A stretch of DNA of 64,000 bases from Rhynchopus euleeides (GCA_963210315.1 OY723259.1:1736001-1800000), one strand, 5' to 3'. Positions 11,862-24,811 are shown, numbered from the stretch's first letter. Notes: a model not told the origin generated them from the letters alone. Translations and numbers: made by a program.

Positions 11862-12922
11862 TGAAAAATCCCGGTGGAAAAAAAAAAGAGGCACCCCCGG
11901 TTTTTCGGGGCAAAATCTCAAAAACCGGGGCTAAGCCCCGTTTTTCATAACAGTATCTTAAACACTGGACAACTGTTGACAGCGCACCACGCATGGACAC
12001 TCCATATGGTGTGCACAAAACAAGTTAAACGCATCCCCCAAAACAATGCTATATAGGGGGGTGGGGTGGGGTGGGAGGTGGGGCGCATCGTGTGCTGGGG
12101 CCAGCAAAAGCTTCTCTCAACAGCTGTGTGTCCCGAACACCACCCTCACATCCTCCTCCCCCCCCGGCCCCCACACCCACCCCCCCCCCCCCCCCTCGGC
12201 TTCCAAGCAACACGGGGTTGCCTTATTGTTGCTATTCTTTGCTGTGGCTATTGCCGAACCCCGCTTCCCACCCCACACCACCACCACCCCTCCCGCCCTG
12301 GTTGGGTATCTCTCGGTATCTCCGGCTGTTTCACTCCTGCCCCCCCCCCTCTCTCTCCCCCGTACCCACCGATGATTTGTTGATCCTCTGCTCAGGACAC
12401 CGTCATTAGGAGTGTGGGTGTGGAAGCGTCAGCGTATCAAAAGGAAGCGGAATGAAAAGGTGCAGAACGAGCGCAGCGACACTTATATTTGTTTTGGAAT
12501 GAGCTGGCCCCGTGGGGGGTTATATAATTTTATGCGCCCACCACAAACTCGTTTGGTGCGGAGGGGGGGAGAGTGCCCACCACCCCTTCACTGCACATCA
12601 CATGTGCGTGGCGTACCGTGTGTGTGCAAAGTGATAACGTATAGCTCAAACGCAAAGGGGTGGGTGGTGGTGGTGGTGGTGGTGGTGGTGAGAGACGGAG
12701 AGTTGATGGCTGGGGGAAGAAAGAAAGAAAGAAAAGGCAAGTTTTGAATTCTCCTGGGGATTGTAGTCTGCACACATGGGCAGGGGGCTGGGTGGTGGTG
12801 ATTGGAGTGAGTCGATCACCCTCCCCTCCCCATGTGTGGGCTGCAGGGCCTACTGTGTGATTTTTTTTTGTTTCTGCGGCGGGCAAGATTTGTCAGGCAG
12901 TGTCAAGTCCTGAACTGGGTTA
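11862..12922. other. Gene-free, low-complexity
   Basis: Directly after the hAT-like element there is an AAAACCGGGG/CCCCGTTTTT hairpin (about 11915-11947). The rest is C-rich with a (GGT)n run near 12660-12690. Nothing coding recognised. Confidence 0.45.
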
Positions 12923-13287
12923 CTGGGGGGGGGGCAAATACAAGCATATATGCTTGTATTAAGCGTGCCAGCTCGCATAATGCGGGGCTTTCTGGAAAAA
13001 TTATAAATGATTATACTGCGAATACAAGCATACTAAAAACCCAATTTTTGTTGACCAGGCTAATACAAGCATACATGCTTGTATTAGCCTGGTAGAAAAA
13101 TTTATATTTTTGTGGTGGAAAACCCCCCAAAAACCCCAAAAATACCCAATATTTTCTACCAGGCTAATAGAAGCATATATGCTTCTATTAGCCTGAAAAT
13201 TTTATTTAAATCCGGATTTTCATAATATGCTTGTATTCGCATGTATGCTTGTATTAGCATGTATGCTTGTATTTGCCCCCCCCCCAG
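12923..13287. mobile_element. TA-flanked element with poly-G ends, 365 bp
   Basis: Ends CTGGGGGGGGGCAAATAC and the inverse, flanked by TA on both sides (12921-12922, 13288-13289). Inside are several copies of TACAAGCATATATGCTTGTA, in direct and inverted order, so most of the element can fold. It shares its terminal CTGGGGGGGG(G/T)CAA with the 1276-bp element at 31018. Its right TA is also the left TA of the neighbouring element. No coding capacity. Confidence 0.82.
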
Positions 13288-13289
13288 TA

Positions 13290-14663
13290 ACCCTTTAGAG
13301 ACCAGGGGGTACGATTTAAAATGCCAAAAAATCGAGATTTTGGCCACCTTCCCCAGTAAGGAATTTTCTACTCCACCAAAATCGGAATTTCTTTTCATGG
13401 TGAAATGCGTTGTTTCAGAACAGTCCGAGAATCAACTTTTTTTTGAGAAAAAATATTTTTTCCCCCACGGGAGGCGACTCCCAATGACCACCCAAAATAT
13501 TTTTGTTCGATTTTGGAGCCCAACCACATTTCCAAACCAGACCCCCAGATTCGGGGAAAAACTCCGAAAAATGCGTTTTTCGGGCAGAACGAGGACATTG
13601 CATTCCACGATGCCGAGACTTGGTGAAAAATTCAAAAAAATCCGAATTTTGCCTGCCGACCCAATTTTTTGGTCAAAAGGGCGAAAAATGCAGGGTTTGT
13701 GGGGTCAGGTCACCAGACTCAGACGCACCTTTCGGGCAGTTTTGGGACGTATCCTTCCAGAAATGCGTTTTTAGGGGGCTTGGGGGTGTTTCGAGGCCAT
13801 TTCTGTGGCCACAGGTGCAGGACCCTCGGGTGGCCAGAAACCACCAAAAACCGAAAAATAGGAAGAAAATAGGAAGAAAATAGGAAAACGGAAAAATCGA
13901 CGAGGTCGCAGCGTCAGGGCGTTCTGGGCTGGCTGGTGGTGGTTGGGACAAGACCGACGAGATTAGAAGCGGCACTGGTAGACGGGTTTTGAGGCCCCCC
14001 GCCCCCAGGTTCCCCCTGCCCACCTGGACGGACCCAAGTGCCTCACACCGGATCTCTCCCCACCCGGTGGTCCACCTGACGGATACGCGGAAAATAGGTG
14101 GGTCCGAAAATTGGTTTCGGCCGGAAAATTTTTCAAATTTGGATTTTTTTCAGATTTTTTGCTGTCGTGAAACGCGCTGTTCCAGCCGTTTCCGAGAACA
14201 TTTTTTTCTCGAAAATTTTTTTTTTCTCGGGCCCCCGCAATTTGAAGTGCTGGGCGGGTATCGCCGGAAATGTTCTTTCACAGGGGACTGCATTTTTCCC
14301 CGGAAAAAGGTGCGTTATTTGCGAGATTACGACGCGTTGAGTTCGGAACATTATTCGATAAAAAAAATCTTGAAAAATTCTTAGTGGAAGGTACTTTACT
14401 CACCAATGAACCAAAAGTGCCCCAAAACCGGAAAAAACCCAATTTTCGGAAATTCTCGATTTTTCCTGATTTTCGCACTCGCAACAAACATATGCCCTTC
14501 GGTGGCCCAATTTTTGTCTCGGTTGTTCGTGGAAAGAACTGCGACATCCGAGTTCACCATAAAAAAAATCGGTGAAAAATTCCTAGTAGAAAGTACCTGA
14601 ACGCCAGTGGCCAAAAAAAACTGAATTACCCACACACATGTGTGTGGTTGGTAACTAAAGGGT
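13290..14663. mobile_element. TA-flanked element, 1374 bp, AT-rich interior
   Basis: Inverted ends ACCCTTTAG followed after two bases by ACCA, flanked by TA (13288-13289 and 14664-14665). The left TA is shared with the preceding element, which suggests that one inserted at the TA bordering the other. The interior consists of AT-rich, A/T-run-bearing repeats (GAAAAAT, AATTTTC words) around a GC-rich middle. At about 14037-14085 it carries cassette M2 (GCCTCACACCGG, then GGTGGTCCACC), also present in the elements at 19677, 31018 and 33620. No intact ORF of note. Confidence 0.7.
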
Positions 14664-14665
14664 TA

Positions 14666-15291
14666 AGCCCACCCACACCCCACCCCCCCACCCCACCCCA
14701 CCCGACCCCCTCTCCAGTATCGCATCCCAACCCCCTCCTCCCCAACCCCGACCCCCACACGGTGTGACACCGGTTTTGACGCGTACTCCTCGTGTGTGTT
14801 TCTGTCTCAATTTGATGCCTGGCCCCTCTTATCCTCCCCTCCCCCCTCCTTGAATATCATTCGAAGTTTTCGACTGGACAGCCTCCACTAAACACACACC
14901 CCCATCCCCCCCCCCCTCCTCTCCCGTATATCAATTCTCATTCGTCTTCACACACATACTCTTCTCTTTCTCCGTATCTCCTGAATTCGGTAGGTTTTGC
15001 TCTTCTGAAAAACCCGCAGATCCCATAGCAGCACAACTGATGCTTAAAAAAACAACCAAAAAAATACCCCCCCCCCTCCCCCCACCCTCCCCACACCCTC
15101 CACCCCACCTTCTCCGTTTCCTCCTTTCCTCGGAGCCGTGACTGGCAGCTTGAATTCTATTATTCGGGATGGGGGTTTTTTTGTTACAGAACGATAACCT
15201 ACCCCCTCAGCCACTGCGCCCAGGGGGGGAGGGGGGGAGGGGGGCACACCGTATTGCGGACAGCCCTGCTGGGGTGGGGGGGGGGGGGGGG
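14666..15291. other. Gene-free, C-rich
   Basis: Pyrimidine-rich low-complexity sequence ending in a long G-run (about 15274-15291) that borders the next element. No gene seen. Confidence 0.45.
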
Positions 15292-16130
15292 CCAGTGATG
15301 GCACCTGGGTTTTTATGAGGGTTTAAATTTGGGTTTAAACCGGGTTTTTATTAGTTTACGCGGGTTTTTATTCCCAGGGTTTTTATTGGGGTTTCCTTGG
15401 TCACAGGCAGCTTCACGGCACTGGGGTTTTTCAATGACCGAACCACCGTACTGGGAGGTTGCCCCGCCGCATTTTTGCTCGAAGCAAAACTGCGACGGAA
15501 CTGCCCACCTCCCCTGACCCCTTCGTTATGTGTGACCGCCCGCTGCACATTCCGTGTGTAGCGCACGCGTGGTTCCCCAGGCTGGGTGGATGTTTGCTCT
15601 CCCTCCCCATGGACACCCCTGTGAAGGCCAGGCCGGGTCCACAAGGAAGTCGCTGACGGACGGTTGCCAGCCCCCCCGATGAACTGCTCTGGGGATCATC
15701 GTCACCATGCTCAATGCTGTCTGTCCGATGAGGGCCCGGCGTGCCCTTCTACTCTACTGAGCTAAGGGCCGACACACCTCCGCAACGTTCATCAGCAGGG
15801 GGATGCTGATGATTGTTTGAAGGTGGTGGTTCCGGCTCAACTCCAAGTACAGTGATGGAAGGTGCGCAGTGTGTTTGCCCTGGATCTTTGTTGGTCGCCT
15901 CTGAAACCCAGAACCTGCTGTGGACCGTTGGGCTCAAGCCCAACAAGCAGCTGCGGGCCGCGCAGACGCGAGCAGGCACCACCGCACCCACTGCAGGCCT
16001 CTCGAAGGAGCGCTCGACTAGCGTAGGGGCGGGTTTTTATCGGGTTTTTATTGGGTTTTTATCGGGTTTTTAGGGTTTTTATTATTTACTCCGGTTTTTA
16101 TTCTGGGGGTCGGGTTTTTACCATCACTGG
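15292..16130. mobile_element. Element with GGGTTTTTAT subterminal repeats, 839 bp
   Basis: Ten-base inverted ends CCAGTGATGG / CCATCACTGG. Both subterminal zones (about 15310-15430 and 16030-16120) contain many direct copies of GGGTTTTTAT. Both outer flanks are G-runs, so any target duplication is hidden. The interior has no recognisable ORF. Confidence 0.65.
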
Positions 16131-16656
16131 GGGGGGGGGGGGGGGGCGGGGGAGAAGTGCTTTGAGCAGCACTCTCCTCAGCAGCCGGGTCAACCATTCT
16201 GCCCCATTCTCAGGCTCACCCACACACGCCTCCCCTTGTGCATTTTTTCTGATGAAAGCCTGTTAAAATTGCACCTGCATTGCCCATATGTCTCTGTCTT
16301 TGTTTCTTCTTCTTCTTCTCTCTCTCTCTCTCTCTCTCTCTCGTATGCGTAAAGTGTGAATATCCCCGGAAAGAATATTCGCACCGTCCACCAAACGCCT
16401 TCTCTCTGTCTCTGTCCGTGTTTCTGCACCCCACCCAACCCCACCCCTTTCCCTGCAATCTTGAGTGGAGAGGGATATTGGATCCCGCATCCACATCACG
16501 GCAAATTGCAACGAAGTGTTGGGCGGTGTGGTGGGGGGGTAGTCCGATCTCCCCCCCCATCGATCCCAAGCAAGGCCCCGCCCCTCCCGAAGTGCAGCGC
16601 GAAGTGGCACCGCATTGCGGTATTCTCTGGCAAATGCGCTGGGCAAAAAAAATAAT
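16131..16656. other. Gene-free; (TC)n microsatellite
   Basis: Contains a pyrimidine run with (TCT)n and (TC)n at about 16305-16342 and C-rich sequence. No gene recognised. Confidence 0.5.
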
Positions 16657-16765
16657 GGGGGCCCTCGCTACGAGTCACTGTGAGTCACGAGTCGTCAGTT
16701 TTCAGCCAAACATGGCTGACTTCTCACTTTTTCTCACTCAGTCACACTTGGTAGCGAGGGCCCCC
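16657..16765. mobile_element. 109-bp MITE, copy 2
   Basis: Perfect inverted ends GGGGGCCCTCGCTAC and a 3-bp AAT flank on both sides. Same length as the copies at 9024 and 56413 and in the opposite orientation to the third. Confidence 0.88.
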
Positions 16766-17086
16766 AATGTTTTTCAATTTTATGCAGTTTTCAGATCCAT
16801 CCCAAACGTAGAACCTGCTGTGCTAGCCTCACCGAGCAGCTACAGATCGACACGCTTCTATATTCTGGCATTGAACGACATGATTCCCATCTGTGCAGGG
16901 ACATGGGGGCCGTCCCTTCCACCTATCCCCTTCTTCTTCGGCATGCAACCGCTGCTTTGCCCTCCAACCTGCTTGCAGGGTGAGGTGTCAAGCTTGTTTG
17001 TGGCTGCCGACACCCCAAAAAAAATTCAACAGAACAGCCGGAATCATTCAGAGCTGTCTCAGCCAACTCCCCCCCCCCCCCCCCTA

Positions 17087-18234
17087 GGGGGGGTCAAATG
17101 CCACCCTTTTACGTGGACAAACACGATTTTTCAAAAAACCGGCGCAGAGGCCCCAAAGCCCCCGTAAACCCTCCAAACCCCCCCAGATCGGTCCGGAAAC
17201 CCATCGAACCCCACTTTTCCACCATTCCGGGCACCTCAGGTGCCCGAATTGGGGTACCTAAATTTTGTGCCACCGTTTGGTACCGGACAGTGCCACTGTG
17301 TGGGAGGTTGGAAAAGAAAATGCCCCAACACACCACATCTGAGGGTTGCAATGCATGTTGCTTGCCAACCACGTCATCCGGTGGGTGTCAGGCGCTATGT
17401 AGGTGGCATTAGCCAGGTCTTCGATGTGTTCTGGCTTGTATATGTACCTCCCTGCCACCATGCACCGGGAGGCTGCCTGTAGGTACGGAACAAGTCCAGA
17501 TGGTCGTGTGATTCCTGTGCAGCAGTGCTCCACAACCGGGATGTGTTGACAACGACTGTTGCAACACGAGCTGTACATTCCGGGAACACACGAAGTGCGC
17601 TGTCGTGGTACCCATTGTGCCAGAATTGGTAGTTGCTGCGGTCTACTTTGCCTGGCCCAAGAGCACTGGTACTGAACGGTGCAATATGCGTGGCGAGGTG
17701 AATGCAACGGAAGGGCGCAAAGTCAATACAGCTCTCGGATGGCGGGTGGTGGTGCCACTAGTGTGTGACGTTCACTCGAGGATACAACGCATCACAATGA
17801 ATCAGCAACCGTGGACCGAGTACAATACGCTCTCTGTGGCTGGTGTGGGGGACAAAGGCAGTGCCTGTGCCGCAGGCAGGGAGGTACATATACAAGCCAG
17901 AACTCATCGAAGACCTGGCTCATGCCACCTACATAGCGCCTGACACCCACCGGATGACGTGGTTGGCAAGCAACATGCATTGCAACCCTCAGATGTGGTG
18001 TGTTGGGGCATTTTCTTTTCCAACCTCCCACACAGTGGCACTGTCCGGTACCAAACGGTGGCACAAAATTTAGGTACCCCAATTCGGGCACCTGAGGTGC
18101 CCGGAATGGTGGAAAAGTGGGGTTCGATGGGTTTCCGGACCGATCTGGGGGGGTTTGGAGGGTTTACGGGGGCTTTGGGGCCTCTGCGCCGGTTTTTTGA
18201 AAAATCGTGTTTGTCACCCCCATTTGACCCCCCC
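17087..18234. mobile_element. Foldback element with about 365-bp inverted arms
   Basis: Left arm 17087-17456 and right arm 17875-18234 are near-identical inverted copies around a 418-bp spacer. The ends are GGGGGGGTCAAATG, with TA on each side (17085-17086 and 18235-18236). The terminal G-run plus TCAAAT resembles the right end of the element at 31018, so it may be mobilised by the same transposase. No protein-coding evidence; apparent ORFs in the two arms are mirror copies of each other. Confidence 0.85.
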
Positions 18235-18236
18235 TA

Positions 18237-19405
18237 CCCCCCCCCCCCCCCATGCTGTGGTTACAACAAGGCCCTTGTTGGGTGTGTCTGGGGTTTTGCA
18301 CGCCTCTATGGGCTTGCCTTTTCACTTGAAGCGCAGAACAGAGGTGGGTCCCTGTGCCACACCACCTCTGCCACTCCCAACAACACAGAGGAGAAATCGT
18401 TAGGGGCAAGCGTTGTTCAAATCGTTCAAAACTGGCGCGTTCAAAACTCCCGCCGAGTGATTCCCCGCGTTTCCAGGTGCAAAGCTTTGGAAAACGCCGC
18501 GTGCGTGATGTGTGGTTTCATTTCCCCCCCCCCGCTGGCAAGAGGACAAGAGGGGGGAAGGGGAGAGGGGGGGTCAACAAAACTGCCGATCCCCACCCCC
18601 CCGCCCTTCTCTACTCGATGGTTCCTGTGTCATGCCGCCCCTCTGTTTTGTTCCCGTCTCGACCGCTGCCACATTCCCTTTTCTCTTATTGTCTCTTTGT
18701 CTCTTATGTTCTGGTCCAGTTGTCTTGCCCCTCCGAAGAAGCTCTTCCCGCCTCCACCACCCACAGAAATGCTAGAGTGAAGGTTGAGATGCTATCTTTC
18801 ATCTGCAGCCACCCCCACACCCTACAGTAGTCTCAGGAGGGCGCGTCTCAAGGGAAAAGCCTGGAACACACAGCGGCACCTCTCATCGAGGGCTGCTGAG
18901 AGCAGCGCCCGAAATAAATCGCCCAAAAAATGTTGGCTCTCTGCATTTTGTTATTCTGATGAGGAGATGGGAAAACCAGTGCAATTGTGACACTGTAAAT
19001 CCATCCGCAGCAACAAGCTGCGCAATACGCTTGTGTTGATACCAGTAGAGTACACCGTGCCTCTAAAGGGGTCGGACCATACCTTCACCACCCCACTGCA
19101 CCTTGCGCCTTGCACCGCGTTGCGCGCGGTGCTGCGTGCTGTTGTCTCCATCTCTTCCCCAAACCCCCGAATGACCAGCTTGCAACCCCGAGGGGGCTGT
19201 GGCTGCTACTCATACGGCACCCCAGCCATGGTGAAGCTGAAGGGGCCCGTATCTGTGGAACTGCCTGGGGCAACACTGCGGCCTGGCAAGAACTCAAAAA
19301 ACAATACATTGGAGGCCTTCGCCTCCAAAAGCGCCACAACATGCTCTCTTTCTCGATCTCCCCGTCATGTTTTGCTGTTGTTTCAAAATGCACCGTTTGT
19401 ATTCT
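18237..19405. other. Gene-free
   Basis: C-runs around 18238-18250 and 18525-18535; otherwise mixed sequence. No host gene recognised and no clear element ends. Confidence 0.4.
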
Positions 19406-19619
19406 CGTGACGAGCGGCGGAGCGTCGCGAAGTAACCATGGGGAGCTCGCACCCGCTGAAGCTTGATGGGGTCACCACTTTCAGGCCACTTTCGCGTAGC
19501 CTCAGCACAGCTTCGGGGCATGCAGTGGACGATTCACGAAAGCAGTTCGAGCGCTGTATTTTATACAGCTGCTGAACAGGGTGCTTCTACCATAAAGCGA
19601 AAACGGGTGTGCGATTTTT
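19406..19619 (+). repeat. Dispersed about 210-bp repeat, diverged copy
   Basis: Begins GTGACGAGCGGCGGAGCGTC and ends with CATAAAGCGAAA...GTGCGATTTT. It matches, with many changes, the copies at 40594-40800 and at 63848 to the window end, and shorter pieces at 38168 and 40155. Function and type (for example a SINE) are unknown. Confidence 0.65.
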
Positions 19620-19676
19620 CTCTCCCCCCCCACTCTCCCAGTCATCCCCCCCCCCCGCCCCCACAACTCTGCTTCC

Positions 19677-20544
19677 CAGGCATGTCGCTAAGCGTCGACC
19701 GTCGACCCAGTGATTTTGGGTTTCCCCCCCCATAAAAAAGCGTCGACCCAGCGTCGACCCAGTGGAACTGGGTTGACGCTTGGTCGAGGCTTGGAGCGTC
19801 GACCCAGTGGAACTGGGTTGCCATTCAAGCCTGGACCAAGCGTCAACCCATTTATTACGCTGGGTCGACGCTAACCTAGCGTTGACCCGGTTACACTGGG
19901 TCGACGCTCACCAAGCGTCGACCAAGCGTCAACCTACTTTCACTGGGTCGACGTCGAAGAGAGTATGGTTTTGCAGGAACAGATGCTCACTACCGTGGCC
20001 TCCGGCGGCTGGGGGGCTCCGCCCCCCAGACCCCCTGTGGCGTATGTCTCGTACTCAAGTCATTCGATTCCCACCAGGTCAGGGAATCCAACCACTCCAA
20101 TAGCCTCAGGGACGCAGCCAACTCACACAGAATCTGCCCACAATGAACAGATGTTCACTACCGTGGCCTCCGGCGGCTGGGGGGCTCTGCCCCCCAGACC
20201 CCCCATCTCGCGTGTCCGTCTCGTAACCAAGTCCTTGCGCTTCAACGGCCGTGGCATATCAGGGGGTAGCGTCGAAATCATGGTCCCGAAACCATTTTGT
20301 GGGTTTCCTCCGGCACCCGAGTGGCGCGAGCGGGAGAGGAACCACTGAAGGAACCCAGCGCCTTACACCGTGCCCACCTAGTGGTCCACCGATGGGGAAA
20401 TGAGGCAACAACACGAGCGCGCGCGAAGCGCGCGCGAGAAAAATTTGCCCCTAGTGTTTTCCCCCCTGACCCCCCCCCCCCCCCCCCAAAACAGGAGCGT
20501 CAACCCACCAAATCTCCAAAATCGAAAAGTTAGCGACAGGCCTG
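19677..20544 (+). mobile_element. 868-bp non-autonomous element with 9-bp target duplication, copy 1
   Basis: Ends CAGGCATGTCGCTAA and, inward from the right, CAGGCCTGTCGCTAA (14 of 15 match). The 9-bp flank TCTGCTTCC is repeated exactly at 19668-19676 and 20545-20553. The left subterminal 280 bp is an array of GCGTCGACCCAGTG-like words in both orientations. The interior carries two M1 cassettes (19977-20035, 20145-20203), an M2 cassette near 20355-20395 and a GCGCGCGAAGCGCGCGC hairpin. A 9-bp duplication suggests Mutator-like or hAT-like transposition. A near-identical inverted copy lies at 33620-34484. Confidence 0.9.
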
Positions 20545-20553
20545 TCTGCTTCC

Positions 20554-23442
20554 CTGCTTCTCTGCTACCCCCCTCCCCCCACCCACCTATCCCAACCCAC
20601 TGCCGGTATTCCTGCTTCTTCTACCGTGGCAACAGAGTTTGGTTGCCACGTGCATCTCCACCTAAACATTCCCCACACCCCCCCCCCCCTTAATTCTGAG
20701 TGCAACCCCACAAAACAGGCCGGATATGTCACAAAAAACCAGGTGTTTTGAAACAACAATTGACCCCGCCCCGACTCCACATCAACATACCGGCTTTTGC
20801 CTGATTTTTTTAATCCAGTTGGCGAGTTCCTTCTTCGTCAGAGAGGGTCGCAGTCAGGCTCCTTGATATTTTGTTGTGTTGTCAGTCTGGATGTTCGTTT
20901 CTCCGCCGAAGCAGACCAACGAATTCCAAGCGAATCTTTATAACAGGCTTCTTCTGAGCATCTCGCAGTGGAAGCAGCGGTGGTGTTTGGCACCATGTGC
21001 TGCATCATGACCAGCTCCACACGACAGCTGATGGCTCCTTTGATGCCTTGTTTTTGACTGATTCTTGGAAGGTATAAGCCATTGATGGGCTGAGCCGAGC
21101 TTTTCTGAGGAACGAAAGAAAAACAGAAGACGCGACAACAGGCAATGCCTCCGTGCTGGCCGAGAACTTGGAGCAGTGGCACCCCATAACATCGTTCACT
21201 GCTCCACCCTGTGCCGCCCCGCCTGACCTGCTGTGTGTGCGTTGTGTCGTGATCATGTTTTCAATGGGTAGACCCTGCGCAGATCTTTGTGTGTGTGTGT
21301 GCTGCTGAGGTGTTATCCTCAGACATCAGCAAAACTCGTGAGTGTTGCTACTGCCCCTCTATCGCATTGGGAGGAGGGATGCCACTTTGCGCATTTAGTC
21401 TTCTCAGTATGATCCCCTCCCCACAGCCCTCCTCTCACACCCCCTTCCATTTTTTTGCACAAAAGATGAAAAGATGTGGCAGTGGCCCCTGGTTTGTGTG
21501 GCGTGGCCCGCTTTTGGGCGATCCATCGTCAAATGATATTTCATTCAGCCACCCTGCAATTCAGTTCCATCTCAGGCACCCGTCTGTCTGAGCAACACGT
21601 TGTCAGTTAGTGAAGCCAATGAAGTGTATCCGCCGTTTAGGAATAGACGGCGAATGGCAAACCCTGCCATCGGATTGCCTGAGAAGTGATCTCACGATGG
21701 GCCTAACATTGACTGGCAGCTGCTGCCTTCCCACCGCCCGGTTTGTGACACCGCATGGGTCCGTAGACTACCCTGGGGTTGGCATGCCGCAGGTCGGATG
21801 CTGTGGTATGGACAAGAAGAAACCCCAGCGACAAACGAAACCAAAATCAGCCCACTCTTGCGAAAGTACTGGCAATGTGCCGAGCTCCTGGCTGTCGCGT
21901 TGGCCGCCGGAGCTCAATCGAGTCGTGTGTGCTGGTCTGCAGGACTGGCCAACTGTCTGGATAACTCCAGAGGCTGAGACTGGCGCGCCGATTTCAGCAC
22001 ATCGACAACTGAAGAAAATTGCCCATTTTAATACGGCCATCCGTCCACCCACTGCCACCACCGCCGCCTGTGTGTGTGTGCGTATGTGTTGGTCGCGGCC
22101 ACATCTGCGATCTGATTTCTAAAGCCACATCAAAAACCACAGATGGCAGTCGCATGCAAACAATGTGATGAACGTAATGCTTTGCTAGGCCTCCTACCCC
22201 CAGCCCTGCGGTGCCACCTGGGGTGGGTAAAGCGCGGGGTCTGCTTTCCAACAAAAGCCGGATCATGCCCGCCAGGCCCAATAAGCGCAGCATCCGGAAG
22301 CCGCTGTGTTGGCACCGATTGCTCCAATGTGTGTGAGAATGGGGCTGCCATCTGTGGTAATGCTATACACAAACGAACCACATTAACATCCGCCCCCTCG
22401 CTCCCTTCTCCAACCAACCAACGTTTTGTGTGTGGCTGTTGTTTCCATGGTGTACTTTCTTGCCGAAGGTGACGGCAAAAACGTACGGCTGGAGCTTGGG
22501 GCCATCATGTTCATGCCATTTCACAAGGCATTTATGCCTTTGGGACACCACTGTGCGTTCAACGAAAAGTAATTCGGAGCTGCGTTGTGTTTCTGCCATA
22601 AAGCTGAAGAGTATTTGCACAGCAAAATGCTACAGCTCAGTGTGTATGGGAGGGTTTCTTTTTCTTTGCATCTTACAAGCATGCTAAATCAAACGGGCCA
22701 AGATGCTGTTGCTTACGGTTCTGCCCATCAGGACGACCGAGGGAGACTGGATGCCACCTGTGCACGCCGAGTCTGGCCCCCATTTACTGTCCCCTTCTTT
22801 GCATCGCCAAGACCATGTCGTGGTAAAGAGTTCGGCGGGCAGCTGCGCTCTGAGCCTCAGAACGAAACCACTCCTTCATTCGTCACATAGGAGCGGTTTT
22901 GTCCTTCGGTTAGGTCCTTGTTGCATTCGAGACGTATATCTGCGAGAGGATTTGGCTGTGCAGCGGCTCAATCACCATACCCCGGATTTGCACACGGCCC
23001 CCCCCTTTCTTGTTGTAGTTTCGCCAAACTCCGACATCCCCCAGCTGACAACCTTCAAGCGTAACCAGCATCAAGGGAACCCTGAAGTAGCGCGAGCCCT
23101 CAGGCCAAGCGAATCTGCCTCACGATCCCACCAATGTTCCTTTTGAACGAATCCCTCTCACACTCTCTCTTATCCCACCCCCTCCACCACACCCCCCCCC
23201 CCTCAAACACTTGACAGCGTGCCCGCTGGCGTGATGCCTCCCCCTGAAGCTTCCAGCCAACGCAAGCGTCAGCCCAAAGCAAACGTCACGCATCCCTCCC
23301 TCTCTATCTCAATCCAATATGCCATTATTCTTCCAAAAAAATCCTATTTTCACTCCAGGAAATAGAGCCAGCCAGCCCGCCTCCCTCCACATCCCTCCAC
23401 AGATCCAGTTTTTATTTTGGGGGGGGGGGGTCTCTCTCAGAG
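20554..23442. other. Gene-free, 2.9 kb
   Basis: No host gene recognised. ORFs here (for example 21610-22122) lack the codon bias of the supported genes and resemble nothing known to me. ACCACAGATGGCAG occurs inverted near 22137 and 22347, possibly the ends of a small element. Bases 23160-23275 resemble 27724-27812 (shared GACAGCGTGCC...GCTGGCGTG), another dispersed repeat. Confidence 0.4.
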
Positions 23443-24304
23443 CACGGTGGGATCTTGTAAATTTTACATGTATAACTACAAGTATATACATGTATTATAC
23501 ATGTATAATACTTGCATGTCAACTATTATACATGTATAATACATGTATATGCCTGAAATATACATGTAAAATACATGTATATCAAGTAAAAATACAAGTA
23601 TATACTATTTTACATGTATATTTCAGGCATATACATGTATTATACATCATACATCCCGTACGGCCTGAGTCAGGCAAGATTTCGGGGCCCCGCTGGCCGC
23701 CTGAGTTTCCCCTGAGTTTCCCCCGAGTTTCCCCTGACTTTTGACCTAGTCAGGCGAAGTCAGGGGAAACTCAGGCTGAGTCAAGCAAACGCAAAAGTCA
23801 GGGGAAACTCAGGCGAAAAAAAATGTAGTCAGGGGAAACTCAGGCCAGTCAGGCAAAATTTTTGGCCTGACTCTTTCTTGACTTTCCCCTGATATTCCTT
23901 GGAGTGTTCCCAACCCTGTGATGTGAGAACCTGACGGGGTGGTGGCATGGTGAGTGCTGTGTGGTGTGAGTTGCGGCTGGCGAAGCAAGTACTTACAGAA
24001 ATGAGGTGCTTGGGGTTCAGGGGGTGAGGCAGCAGGAATTTTCAATGGGGTTTTTTTTTCAAAAGAATCCACCCCCACACCCACCACCCTTCCCACTCCT
24101 TTCAAAAAGTGTGCACGCCACGGCCTGGTCGTCCTGTACACCAAGCTGGAGGTCGCTATTCCCAAAACATCCCATTTGGTCAAGTCTGCTGGGCTGTTGT
24201 GATGATCGAGGCACTCGATGAGTTCAGCAGCAGGGATGCCTGATTTGCACGGCTTCGATGCGTCGAATGTATTGACCGTCGGAGTAAACGTGCAACCAGA
24301 AGCT

Positions 24305-24811
24305 TCACAAACCCGGCGCTGCGGCATATTTTTCGCACGCAAGAGGGGTGTACGGCTTCTTCTCGATTGCCTTTTTCTTTGTTTGCTGTTGCTGTTTGGA
24401 TAATCTCCATGTCCAATTCTCCACCGGTGACCACTTGTTAAGATCATCCGGTGAGGTGTTCAGGTACTCCTCCAGCTCCTTCGCCACAGTCGCATTGCAG
24501 AGCCCCTTCTTCCACAGCTCACTCAACGAGGCAACACTGGGGATGGGGAGCTTGGCCGATTTCCTGGCCGCCAGGACATTCGGGGACGTCACCCACACGG
24601 ACTCGAACACCTGGCGGCAGGCGTACGTCTCCCACGCCTCCCGAAGAACCGCAGCTGGCACCACCGTGCTGGCCTTCGTGCACTCCCGGACCATCTTGGC
24701 GAGTTGGCAGGAGAGGTTGCGGGTGTGGTCTGAACAAGCATGGAGCAAGTCAAACGCAGCCTTCCAGGTTGTCAACGCCGTGTCCAGGGCAGTGCGCAGC
24801 TGGAGGCAATG
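24305..24811 (-). pseudogene. Unidentified ORF fragment inside the 2.6-kb element
   Basis: About 168 aa of coding-like sequence on the minus strand. It is open at its N-terminal side, where the element 24812-25648 has been inserted; the first residues of the apparent ORF come from that insert. The composition is helical (LRTALDTALTTWKAAFDLL, then LAKMVRECTKAS, LREAWETYACRQVFE). No motif is recognised: there is no visible DDE, HUH or zinc-finger signature. Coding-like sequence continues on the far side of the insert near 25650-25740 and downstream to about 24070. It could be part of a transposase or a captured host gene. Confidence 0.5.

Noticed and set aside
12905-13275. CRISPR-like array of AAGCATATATGCTT repeats
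   Set aside because: Repeats are palindromic and alternately oriented inside a TA-flanked element in a eukaryote; spacers are irregular.
17240-18091. Identical small proteins predicted on opposite strands
   Set aside because: They are mirror images produced by the foldback arms, not duplicated genes.
21610-22122. 170-aa + strand ORF in the island
   Set aside because: No domain, no start context with acceptor AG, and amino-acid composition unlike the supported genes. Chance openness is more likely.
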